Positions 37,651 through 45,491 of a stretch of 64,000 nucleotides of DNA are shown piece by piece. The notes beneath the pieces were generated by a model. That model searched no databases. It worked only from the letters and a program-made list of their open reading frames with translations, and had not been told where the DNA came from. Origin of the DNA: Candidatus Alcyoniella australis (GTDB taxonomy: Bacteria > Lernaellota > Lernaellaia > JAVCCG01 > Alcyoniellaceae); contig JAVCCG010000095.1 in NCBI GenBank assembly GCA_030765605.1, positions 10,972 through 74,971 on the forward strand, read 5' to 3'. Every line of letters begins with the position of its first letter. Position 1 is the first letter of the stretch. The translations under genes were made by a program, and so were the position numbers.

Positions 37651-37894
37651 TGTGCTCCGGCTCGATCATCCCGGGCACCTGGGCGTACTCGCGATAGATC
37701 TCGATGGTCTTGCGCGCCTCGTCCTCGTCCATGCGCTCGATGGCCATGCCTGCATGCACCAATAGATAGTCGCCGGGCTGTGCGTCGGGCACCAGATCGA
37801 GTCCGACCTCGATGGTCGTGCTGCCGCTGCTCACGGTTCCGACGTTGAGTGCCTTATCTACATCGATCAACCGTAGCGGAACTGCCAGACACAT
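37643..37894 (-). CDS. hypC: Hydrogenase assembly chaperone HypC
   Basis: 83 aa beginning MCLAVPLRLIDV with the essential Cys2, then the OB-fold part VGLDLVPDAQPGDYLLVHAGMAIERMDEDEA. It binds HypD and the large subunit precursor. Four bases separate it from the truncated hypF. Confidence 0.95.
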   Translation of the reverse strand: MCLAVPLRLIDVDKALNVGTVSSGSTTIEVGLDLVPDAQPGDYLLVHAGMAIERMDEDEARKTIEIYREYAQVPGMIEPEHND

Positions 37895-37898
37895 TTGC

Positions 37899-39032
37899 CT
37901 ACCCCTTATCGCGCGGAAGCGGTTCGTGATTAAGGGCCAAGCCGATCTGCCCCAAGGCGATAGCCTGGTCGCCCACAGGCAACTTGTTCGACTTGAGATA
38001 TTGCAGCCCCGCGGCGTGCAGGCGTTCGACGAGCAATCCCTCGAACAGGCTGTTGAGAAAACATCCGCCAGCGGCTAGCACCTTGTCGGTCGAGGCTTGC
38101 GCCGCCAACTCAATTGCAACGCTGGCCGTGGCCTGTGCCGCTGCGACGTGAAACGCGGCCGCCAGCTCGGGTGCATGTTCGGGCGCGCTCAGAGCGTCTT
38201 GGACCAGGTTGGGAAAGTCGATTTGCAGCAGGCCGTCGGCATTGGATTCGACCCTAAACGGCCACTGGGCGGTCAAACCGTGCACGTCTTGTTGCTGTGC
38301 CAAGTTCTGCAGGTCAATGGCGGGCTGGGCCTCGAATTGGGCCTGGGTGCGTACACCGAGCAAAGCTGAGACCGCGTCGAACCAGCGGCCAAGGGAGGTC
38401 GAACGCGCCATTGGCATGTCGCTGGTCAGCGAGCGCAGCAGCAGGTCCAGATCGCCCGGATCGACCTTGCGCAGTGCAAGCCAACCTTCGATGGTATCGT
38501 GGGGCATGCCGCGTTCGAGCAGCAGAGCCAGGGCGATGCGCCAAGGCTGTCTGATTGCCGCGTCGCCGCCGGGCAGGGGCAGGGGGGCGAAGTGCGCGCG
38601 CCGCACAAGACCATCGTCCAACGAGCCGCTGAACAGCTCGCCGCCCCAGGCCGTGCCGTCGTCGCCAAATCCCGTGCCGTCAAACGCCAGGCCGACAACC
38701 GGTTCGTGGTACAGCCCGTGTTCCAGGCAAACCGCGGCCACATGCGCCCGGTGGTGCTGGACCGTGATCAGCTCGATCCCGCGCTCGTCGGCGATGCGCT
38801 GCGCGAGCATGCTCGAGAAGTAGCCGGGGTGCGCGTCTCGTACAATGCCTGCCGGCCGGTGCTGTTCGACGAAGTCCTCGAGGGCGTCCTGATTGTCCGG
38901 GTCGGCCAGATCGCCGATCTCGTCGGCCACGTGCGCCATGCCGCCATCGGCCAGAGCAGGGCGGCACTTGAGATCGCCGCCGATGGCTATCAGCGGAACG
39001 GCGGTCGGGCGGGGTAGTTGGATGCTGACCAT
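37899..39032 (-). CDS. hypF: HypF C-terminal half only: Kae1-like carbamoyltransferase
   Basis: 377 aa from ATG at 39032 (GTG at 39041 also possible). It matches only the Kae1-like C-terminal half of HypF: metal-binding HHRAH in ELITVQHHRAHVAAV, GLAFDGTGFGDDGTAWGGE, and AAGGCFLNSLF. The acylphosphatase domain, the two zinc fingers and the YrdC-like domain of full HypF (about 750 aa) are absent, and no sequence for them occurs in the window. It follows the protease gene directly. Either the missing half is encoded elsewhere or another protein makes the carbamoyl-adenylate. Shortened HypF forms are known in some hydrogenase clusters. Confidence 0.85.
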   Translation of the reverse strand: MVSIQLPRPTAVPLIAIGGDLKCRPALADGGMAHVADEIGDLADPDNQDALEDFVEQHRPAGIVRDAHPGYFSSMLAQRIADERGIELITVQHHRAHVAAVCLEHGLYHEPVVGLAFDGTGFGDDGTAWGGELFSGSLDDGLVRRAHFAPLPLPGGDAAIRQPWRIALALLLERGMPHDTIEGWLALRKVDPGDLDLLLRSLTSDMPMARSTSLGRWFDAVSALLGVRTQAQFEAQPAIDLQNLAQQQDVHGLTAQWPFRVESNADGLLQIDFPNLVQDALSAPEHAPELAAAFHVAAAQATASVAIELAAQASTDKVLAAGGCFLNSLFEGLLVERLHAAGLQYLKSNKLPVGDQAIALGQIGLALNHEPLPRDKG

Positions 39033-39047
39033 AGATGACACTCTAAA

Positions 39048-39548
39048 TTAGTTTAAATCAGCAAACGATAAGTCGTCGGTGAGCGCGGTCTCGAAATCTT
39101 TAGAGAGCAGTAACGGTACGATGAACTCCAACGCGGCCTCGAGGTTGGCTGTTGCGCGCTCGCCCAGCCACTGGCCGAACTCGTTGAACTCGTGGCCGCG
39201 GATTCCCAATGCGTAGCCGCGGGCCTTGCTCTGGAACAGCTCATGGGCCAGGGCAAGCACCGCCGCGGGTTCCACGCTGTGGCTGCTGAAGCTCGTCGCC
39301 GCCTTGGGCTGGATTCGGCAAAAGAAAAACGGCTCAGGCCCTTTAACCGCGGCGTCAACGAAGATCACCACGTCGTGTTCGGCCACGGCCGCAGCGTCCT
39401 CCACGCTGAGCTGATAGTTGGAGTCCACCGTGACCTCTGGAAGATCCAGCCCGGTCAGCCTTTCAATCAGCGCCGGACCCAAGCCATCGTCAAGGCGACC
39501 CGGGTTGCCGTAGCCGATCAGCAGCACCCGGGTTTTGGAATCGATCAA
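39048..39548 (-). CDS. Hydrogenase maturation protease (HoxW/HyaD type)
   Basis: 166 aa from TTG at 39548, overlapping the hoxH stop (TTGA). Motif RVLLIGYGNPGRLDDGLGPA gives the first metal-binding Asp; VIFVDAAVKG gives the second acidic site, and SSHSVEPAAVLALA the His. It removes the C-terminal peptide from HoxH after nickel insertion. A longer in-frame reading inside hoxH is rejected. Confidence 0.9.
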   Translation of the reverse strand: MIDSKTRVLLIGYGNPGRLDDGLGPALIERLTGLDLPEVTVDSNYQLSVEDAAAVAEHDVVIFVDAAVKGPEPFFFCRIQPKAATSFSSHSVEPAAVLALAHELFQSKARGYALGIRGHEFNEFGQWLGERATANLEAALEFIVPLLLSKDFETALTDDLSFADLN

Positions 39549-40987
39549 CCTTTGACTTTCCTGTCGACCAGATCGCCCGCGTGATCGTAGAGCTCGACGA
39601 TCAGCGGCATTTGACCCATGGCGTGCGTGGCGCACGACAGGCACGGATCGTAGGCGCGGATCGCGACCTCGATGTGGTTGAGAAGGCCCTCGGTGATCTC
39701 GCGACCGTCGAAGTATTCATCGCAGACCTTCTGCACGGCGCGATTCATCGGCTCATTGTTGTTGGTCGTGGAGACGATCAGGTTGGCCATGGTGATCTGG
39801 TCGTTCTGATCGACTTTATAGTGATGGAACAGCGTGCCGCGCGGCGCCTCGAGCAGGCCCACGGCCTCGCCGCGACGCTCGCCGGTCTTGACCAGGTCGA
39901 GCTTCTGCAGATCCGGGTCGTGCAGCAGCTCGTTGATCTTCTCGGCCGAATGCAGCAGCTCGATCAGCCGCGCCCAGTGATAGGCCATCGAGACGTGGAC
40001 CGGCTTGCCGTTGCCGAGCTCCATGAACTCCTTGCGTTCGGCCTCGGCCTCGGGAGTGTCGATGAAGTCGCAGCAGTTGATGCGCGACAGCGGTCCCACG
40101 CGGTACCAGCCGTCTTCAGGTCCGATCGATTTGATGAACGGGAACTTCATGTACGACCAGGGGCGGACCTCTTCGGCGATGTAGTCGGTGTAGTTCGAGT
40201 AGTCGACCTGGTCGAAGATCTTGTTGCCCTCGGCGTCGATGGCGCGCAGGTTGCCGTGATAGAGGTCCAGCGCTCCGTCCTCGCGCACCAGGCTCAGGTG
40301 GTTTGACTCAAACGTGCCGAAGCTGGCCAGGGTGCCCAGGTGTTCACGCGTGTAGTTCTTGCAAAGCTCCAGGGCCGAGCGCGACCAGGCGAGCATCTGA
40401 TCGATGTCCTTGAGGAACTCGTCGCGTTCTTCGATAGTCAGGTTCTTGTTGATGCCGCCGGGGATCGCGCCGGTGCCGTGGATCTTCTTGCCCGCGGTGG
40501 CGCGGATGATCTCCTGGCCGTACTTGCGCATCATTACGCCCTGTACCGCCAGTTCCGGGAACTTTTTGGCCACGCCGATCACGTTGCGGATCGCCGGGTC
40601 GGCGTCAAAGCCGAACAGCAGGTCCGGAGAGACCAGGTGGAAGAAGTGCAGCGCGTGCGATTGGAAGGTCTGGCCGTAGTGCATCAGCCGTCGCATTTTT
40701 TCGGCGGTGGGAGTCAGCTGGTCCACGCCCACGATGAGGTCCATCGCCTTGGCCGCGGCCAGGTGATGGCTCACCGGGCAGATGCCGCACAGACGCTGGA
40801 CCAGCACCGGCGCCTCCCAATAGGGTCGGCCTTGGACAAAGCGTTCGAACCCGCGAAATTCGACGATATGCAGCCGTGCCTGCTTGACCTTGTTGTGCTC
40901 GTCAAGCAACAGCGAGACCTTGCCGTGCCCTTCGACGCGGGTCACGGGCTCAATGGCGATTCGTTTTAAATTGGAGTTGGCTTCCAC
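39545..40987 (-). CDS. hoxH: NAD-linked [NiFe]-hydrogenase large subunit HoxH
   Basis: 480 aa. Proximal nickel ligands RLCGICPVSHH (Cys67, Cys70) and distal ligands DPCLSCATH (Cys449, Cys452). After His455 a 25-residue tail (AMGQMPLIVELYDHAGDLVD...) would be cut off by the protease encoded next door. The sequence type and the partner subunits fit group 3 bidirectional cytoplasmic hydrogenases (HoxHY-type, 3d or close). No signal peptide. Confidence 0.93.
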   Translation of the reverse strand: MEANSNLKRIAIEPVTRVEGHGKVSLLLDEHNKVKQARLHIVEFRGFERFVQGRPYWEAPVLVQRLCGICPVSHHLAAAKAMDLIVGVDQLTPTAEKMRRLMHYGQTFQSHALHFFHLVSPDLLFGFDADPAIRNVIGVAKKFPELAVQGVMMRKYGQEIIRATAGKKIHGTGAIPGGINKNLTIEERDEFLKDIDQMLAWSRSALELCKNYTREHLGTLASFGTFESNHLSLVREDGALDLYHGNLRAIDAEGNKIFDQVDYSNYTDYIAEEVRPWSYMKFPFIKSIGPEDGWYRVGPLSRINCCDFIDTPEAEAERKEFMELGNGKPVHVSMAYHWARLIELLHSAEKINELLHDPDLQKLDLVKTGERRGEAVGLLEAPRGTLFHHYKVDQNDQITMANLIVSTTNNNEPMNRAVQKVCDEYFDGREITEGLLNHIEVAIRAYDPCLSCATHAMGQMPLIVELYDHAGDLVDRKVKG

Positions 40988-41016
40988 TGTTGGGCTCCTA
41001 GTGTCCGTGAGTTGGC

Positions 41017-41562
41017 TCAGTCGTACTTGATCAGCTCATAGGGCAGATCGAGCGGTTTGTCGGTCAGCAGCGCCACTAAAGCCTCCCAGAGCATGTCCGC
41101 CGGGGGCGGGCAGCCGGGGAGGTGGTAGTCGATTTTAACTACTTCGTGGCAAGGGTAGACGCGATCGAGAATCAGTGGCAGTTCGGGGTCGTTGGGGATC
41201 TGCCCGCTGGGGTTGTAAACCGTGGGGCCGTTGATATAGGCCTCGTCCAGGCATTCCTTAAGCGGGATGCCGTTGCGCACCGCCGGGATGCCGCCCATGA
41301 TCGCGCAGTCGCCCACCGAGATCAGAATCTCGCAGTTGCGACGGAAATCTTGCAGTACGTGAACGTTGTGTTCGTTGGCGCAGCCGCCCTCGACCAGGCC
41401 CACGGCGCAGCGCCCCGTGAACTTCTTGATGTCGTTGATCGGCGACTTGTCGAAATCCACAAGTTCGATCAGCTTGAGAATGCGATCGTCGATGTCCAGC
41501 AGCGACATGTGGCAGCCGAAGCAGCCGGCCAGCGACGTTGTTGCCACTTTGGGTTTGCTCAT
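41017..41562 (-). CDS. hoxY: NAD-linked hydrogenase small subunit HoxY
   Basis: 181 aa from ATG at 41562 (GGAG 8 bp upstream; a GTG at 41574 would add four residues). Iron-sulfur ligands CFGCHMSLLD, VEGGCANEHN, GDC and HLPGCPPPAD build the single proximal [4Fe-4S] cluster. Short length without the medial/distal cluster domain or Tat signal is typical of HoxY. Confidence 0.92.
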   Translation of the reverse strand: MSKPKVATTSLAGCFGCHMSLLDIDDRILKLIELVDFDKSPINDIKKFTGRCAVGLVEGGCANEHNVHVLQDFRRNCEILISVGDCAIMGGIPAVRNGIPLKECLDEAYINGPTVYNPSGQIPNDPELPLILDRVYPCHEVVKIDYHLPGCPPPADMLWEALVALLTDKPLDLPYELIKYD

Positions 41563-41573
41563 TTGATTCTCCA

Positions 41574-42290
41574 CTACTGGGCCGCGGATTTACCGGATTC
41601 GATATCCGATCCGATGGGCGTATTGTCGTAGTCGCGTTTGCCGATCGGCTTGGCAAAGCCCACGCGCTTGCGCAACAGCGCTCCCACGGGGCAGACCTCG
41701 GCGGCTTTGTCCGAGGCGGCCATGTCGGTGTCGGCGAGGTTGGCCTCGGAGTTGACTGCCACGCGCTTATCGCTGCCGCGGCCGACGAACTGGAATACGT
41801 TTTTACCGTCGACGTCGCGCGAGGCCTGGACGCAGCGGCCGCACATCACGCAGCGGTTGCGGTCGATGAAGATGTCCGGGTGCGTGGCGTCGATGTCGCG
41901 CTTGGGGAACATGTAGGGATACTGCGGCGCGGTGATGCCGAAGCGGTAGGCCAGGGCCTGCAGCTCGCAGTCTCCGCTCTTCTCGCAGAACATGCAGAAG
42001 TGATTTCCCTCGACGAAGTGCATGTCGATCAAGGCGCGGCGGTGCTTGTTGAGTTCCGCCGATTCGTTGGTGACCTCGATCCCGGGCGCTGCGGGCTGGG
42101 TGCAGGCCGCCTGCGGCCGGCCGTTGATCAGCACGGTGCAGATCCGGCAGCCGCCGTAGGGCTTGAGCCCCTCGCAGTAGCACAGGCGCGGGATGTACAC
42201 GCCGGATTGATCCGCCGCCTCGATGATCGTCTGGCCCTTGGTTGCGGTGACCTCGACGCCGTCGATCGTGAATGTGAAAGTGTCGCTCAT
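41574..42290 (-). CDS. hoxU: Hydrogenase diaphorase subunit HoxU (NuoG-like)
   Basis: 238 aa. N-terminal [2Fe-2S] site LCYCEGLKPYGGCRICTVLI...ACTQP, the His-containing [4Fe-4S] motif HFCMFCEKSGDCELQ, and a further cluster NRCVMCGRCVQA with distal EVCPVGALL. It relays electrons between HoxF and HoxY. It has 14 bp to hoxF and 11 bp to hoxY. Confidence 0.94.
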   Translation of the reverse strand: MSDTFTFTIDGVEVTATKGQTIIEAADQSGVYIPRLCYCEGLKPYGGCRICTVLINGRPQAACTQPAAPGIEVTNESAELNKHRRALIDMHFVEGNHFCMFCEKSGDCELQALAYRFGITAPQYPYMFPKRDIDATHPDIFIDRNRCVMCGRCVQASRDVDGKNVFQFVGRGSDKRVAVNSEANLADTDMAASDKAAEVCPVGALLRKRVGFAKPIGKRDYDNTPIGSDIESGKSAAQ

Positions 42291-42304
42291 CTGTTTATTT
42301 CCTC

Positions 42305-44122
42305 TCAGTCGTCAAAGTGAACCGGCTGACGGCCCTGAACCCTCACTGCGTCGCCCAGCGCCTTGTTGATGTCGAACGTCGACTGCATGCCGTCGGTGAC
42401 CTCGTGCAGCTTCGAATCGTACAGGGCACGGAAATTCTCGATCGTGGTCAGTATCGGGTTGGGCGAGGTCTGCCCCAGGCCGCAGCGGCTGGTGACCTTG
42501 ACCGCCTTGCCAAGTTCGGTCAGGTAATCGATGTCGCTGGGCTCGCCCTGGCCCTCGCGGATCAAGTCGAGGCGCTGTTTGAGCAGCACATTGCCCACGC
42601 GGCAGGGGGTGCAGAAGCCGCAGCTCTCCTCGATGAAGAATTCCATGAAGTGCGAGGCGATCTCCAACACGTCGCGCTGCGGGCCGAAGACCATCATCGA
42701 TCCGCCCGTGGCCAGGTCGGAGTAGCTGATCCTGTTGTCGAACTTGTCCTGGCCGATGCACTGGCCCGAGGGGCCGCCGACCTGCACCGCCACTGCGTCT
42801 TGGGCGCCGACCTCGGCCAGCAGCTCGGTGACCGTGACGCCCATTTCCATCTCGTAGACGCCGGGGCGCTCGATGTCGCCCGAGACGCTGAGCAGCTTGG
42901 TGCCCGGGCTCTCCGGGTCGCCGATGGCCGCGAACCACGCTGGGCCGTTTTCGGCCACGCGCGCCGCGCAGCAGAAGGTCTCGACGTTGTTGACGATCGT
43001 CGGCGCGTCGAGGTAGCCCTTTTGAGCGGGGAAGGGCGGGCGATTCTTGGGCTCGCCGCGTCCGCCCTCGGCCGAGGCGATCAGCGCGGTCTCCTCGCCG
43101 CAGATATAGGCGCCGGCGCCCATCTGGATCCGGATGTCGAAGTAAAACCCAGCCTTGCCGCCGATGTCCTTGCCCAGCAGTCCGGCGGCGCGACGCTGAT
43201 CCAGGGTGGCCTCAAGGAACCGGCGCAGATAGGCGTATTCGCCGCGTAGGTAGATGATGCCCTCGCTTGAGCCGATGGCGTAGCCCGCTAAGGTCATGCC
43301 CTCGATCATCAGCTCGGGCATCTGGGTCAGGATCACGCGGTCTTTGAAAGTGCCCGGCTCGCCCTCGTCGGCGTTGCAGATCACAAAACGCCGCTCGCCC
43401 TTGGCCCTGCGCGCAAATTCCCACTTCATGCCCGTGGGGAATCCGGCGCCGCCGCGGCCGCGCAGCTTGCTGTCCTTGATCTGTCCGATCAACTCCTCGG
43501 GGCTGAGCTCGAGCGCCTTGGCCAACGCCGCGCCGGGCTGGTAGTCGCTGAAGATCACCTCGCCGGCCTTGCGCAGGTTGTTGCGCACCATCTGGTTTAC
43601 CAGCTCCGAGGCGTTGTTGCCCTCGCCCGGCTGGGTGATCAGCGAGCGCGGGTCGCCGGTCTGCTTAAGCTTGCGCGCCATCTCGCGCGCGCTGTCGGGA
43701 GTCAGGCCGGTGACCACCACGTCGTTGACCAGGGCCGCGGGACACTGGTCGCACATTCCGATGCATGAGGTGTGCTCAAGGGAGATCATCGAGTCCGGCG
43801 TGGTCTGGCCAAAGCTGATGCCCAGCTCCTGCTCCAGCGCCTCGCCGATCTGCTGGGCGCCGCCGATGTTGCCCATCGCACAGTTCGATAGTCGGATGAC
43901 AATTTTGCCCTGGGGTTGCTCGGAGAGAAAAGCGTAGAAGCTGACCACTCCCTGAACCTCGACGCGGTGTGTACCCAGCTGGCGAGCGATGATCTCCATT
44001 GCCTCGCCGCTGACGTGGCCGAACTTCGCCTGCACTGCCTGGACAACGTCCATTAAGCGCATTGGTGAATTGCCATAATCCTTGCACAAGGATATAATGG
44101 TGCCATTAGTGGAAGTTTGCAT
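42305..44122 (-). CDS. hoxF: Hydrogenase diaphorase subunit HoxF (HoxE-HoxF fusion)
   Basis: 605 aa. Residues 1-150 are a NuoE/HoxE-like thioredoxin fold; 170-605 are NuoF-like with GRGGAGFPTGMKW (NADH/FMN), ICNADEGEPGTFKDR, GAGAYICGEETALIAS and the [4Fe-4S] motif ESCGFCTPCRVGN with a later Cys in SRCGLGQTSPNP. It oxidises or reduces NAD(H). In the first domain only HTSCIGMC is clear; the usual first cysteine pair is reduced to a single Cys in RLSNCAMGN, so that [2Fe-2S] site may be missing. First gene of the operon; GAGGT precedes the ATG. Confidence 0.93.
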   Translation of the reverse strand: MQTSTNGTIISLCKDYGNSPMRLMDVVQAVQAKFGHVSGEAMEIIARQLGTHRVEVQGVVSFYAFLSEQPQGKIVIRLSNCAMGNIGGAQQIGEALEQELGISFGQTTPDSMISLEHTSCIGMCDQCPAALVNDVVVTGLTPDSAREMARKLKQTGDPRSLITQPGEGNNASELVNQMVRNNLRKAGEVIFSDYQPGAALAKALELSPEELIGQIKDSKLRGRGGAGFPTGMKWEFARRAKGERRFVICNADEGEPGTFKDRVILTQMPELMIEGMTLAGYAIGSSEGIIYLRGEYAYLRRFLEATLDQRRAAGLLGKDIGGKAGFYFDIRIQMGAGAYICGEETALIASAEGGRGEPKNRPPFPAQKGYLDAPTIVNNVETFCCAARVAENGPAWFAAIGDPESPGTKLLSVSGDIERPGVYEMEMGVTVTELLAEVGAQDAVAVQVGGPSGQCIGQDKFDNRISYSDLATGGSMMVFGPQRDVLEIASHFMEFFIEESCGFCTPCRVGNVLLKQRLDLIREGQGEPSDIDYLTELGKAVKVTSRCGLGQTSPNPILTTIENFRALYDSKLHEVTDGMQSTFDINKALGDAVRVQGRQPVHFDD

Positions 44123-44567
44123 TGATTACCTCAACCGGATGTGCTTACTACGTTACTTGCCAGCAAAAACCAAACATTTAATTAGCATCTAAAAAGTCAT
44201 AAGTCCACATGAAGAATGACAAATAAACGATAATATGTTGATAAAAACACAAATAATTCCTATATTGATATTAATTGGTCAAACAAGTCCGCCAGCCCCC
44301 GCTTCGGCCGTCGTTAAGAGCCGGTAACAAACCAAAAGAAAAAAACAATATCAAATCGAGCTTGTCGGAATCGCAAATAAAAGCTAGACTCCCGCGCAGT
44401 GAATGAGGGCTCATTCATAAGGCGGTTTGGTAGCCACCTATACCAATCACAGAAAGCAGACATAAATTATCGGCAACTGGCGATATGTCTGACTAGATGA
44501 TCGGGCAACAAGTAGCGTGAGCCCATGATTGAAAAAACAACCCGATGAAACAAAAAGGGAGCGAGTG
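44123..44567. other. 445-bp AT-rich divergent control region between hoxF and the FocA gene
   Basis: No gene seen. AT-rich compared with both flanks. It must hold promoters for the 11-gene hydrogenase operon and the divergent channel gene. I found no clear sigma54 -24/-12 element and no consensus FNR box (TTGATN4ATCAA). Confidence 0.6.
44400..44417. promoter_or_regulatory. Candidate operator palindrome
   Basis: TGAATGAGGGCTCATTCA: perfect 8-bp arms with a 2-nt centre, about 150 bp upstream of the FocA-type gene and within the hox divergent region. Size and symmetry fit a dimeric regulator site. No regulator gene is adjacent. Confidence 0.4.
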
Positions 44568-45419
44568 ATGAGCGAGAAAATCTCTTTTGACGCTTTGATC
44601 CCGGCTGCGATGGCGAACAAGGCCGAGAACGTCGGAGTGGCAAAGGGTAACATGGACGCGATTTCCATGTTTTTCCTTGCCATTCTGGCTGGCGCCTTCA
44701 TCGCGATGGGCGCCGTGTTCTGCACAACTGCGGTCACCAACGGTGGCGATCTGCCTTATGGCATTACCAAGCTGCTCGGTGGCTTGGCGTTCTGCCTGGG
44801 TTTAATCCTGGTAGTAGTTGCGGGCGCGGAACTTTTCACCGGCAACAACTTGATCGTGATGGCCGTTGCCAGCAAAAAGCTGCCGATGTCCAAGCTGCTG
44901 CGCAACTGGGTGATCGTCTACGTGGGCAACTTAATCGGCTCAGTGCTGACAGCCTACTTGATGTACCTCACCCGCACCTGGGAGACCGGTGCTGGTGGAG
45001 CATTGGGTATCACGGCCGTCAATATCGCCGGCGGCAAAGCCGGTTTGACCTTCGTCGTGGCGCTGACCCGCGGCATTTTCTGTAACGCGCTGGTCTGCCT
45101 GGCCGTGTGGCTGTGCTTCTCGGCGCGTAGCGTCGAAGGCAAGATCCTGGCAATCATCTTCCCGATCGCAGCGTTTGTCGCCGCCGGGTTTGAGCATTGT
45201 GTTGCCAACATGTACTTCATCCCGGCCGGCCTGTTCATCAAGTCCGGTGCGAGCCCCGAGTACTTGGCAGCGGCCAAGGATGTGGCGCTGGCCAACCTGA
45301 CCTGGGGGAAATTCTTCATCGGCAACCTGCTGCCTGTAACCATCGGTAACATCATCGGTGGTTCCGGATTCGTGGGCGTTGTCTACTGGATCGTCTATCG
45401 CAGGAATGCAAAAGACTGA
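44568..45419 (+). CDS. focA: Formate/nitrite transporter (FocA/NirC family)
   Basis: 283 aa from ATG at 44568 with AAGGGAG upstream. Six membrane helices (e.g. FFLAILAGAFIAMGAVFCTTA, LGGLAFCLGLILVVVAGAELFTGNN, IFPIAAFVAAGFEHCVANMYFIP). The AELFTGNN and GFEHCVANMYF segments carry the family pore and central His. It forms pentameric channels for formate or related monovalent anions. Divergence from a hydrogenase operon favours formate. No formate dehydrogenase or pyruvate formate-lyase is in the window. Confidence 0.9.
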   Translation: MSEKISFDALIPAAMANKAENVGVAKGNMDAISMFFLAILAGAFIAMGAVFCTTAVTNGGDLPYGITKLLGGLAFCLGLILVVVAGAELFTGNNLIVMAVASKKLPMSKLLRNWVIVYVGNLIGSVLTAYLMYLTRTWETGAGGALGITAVNIAGGKAGLTFVVALTRGIFCNALVCLAVWLCFSARSVEGKILAIIFPIAAFVAAGFEHCVANMYFIPAGLFIKSGASPEYLAAAKDVALANLTWGKFFIGNLLPVTIGNIIGGSGFVGVVYWIVYRRNAKD

Positions 45420-45438
45420 TCGGACTACACGAGAGCTT

Positions 45439-45471
45439 AAAAGGGCCGGCCTTGCGCCGGCCCTTTTTTTT
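45439..45471 (+). terminator. Rho-independent terminator after the FocA gene
   Basis: GGGCCGGC (45443-45450) / GCCGGCCC (45456-45463), 5-nt loop, extended by A/T pairs and followed by eight T. Confidence 0.9.
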
Positions 45472-45491
45472 ACCCGCGCTAATTATCCGGG

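Noticed and set aside
44260-44285. Possible FNR box near TTGATATTAATTGGTCAA
   Set aside because: Spacing is 8 nt rather than 4 and the right half-site is GTCAA, so it does not fit the consensus.
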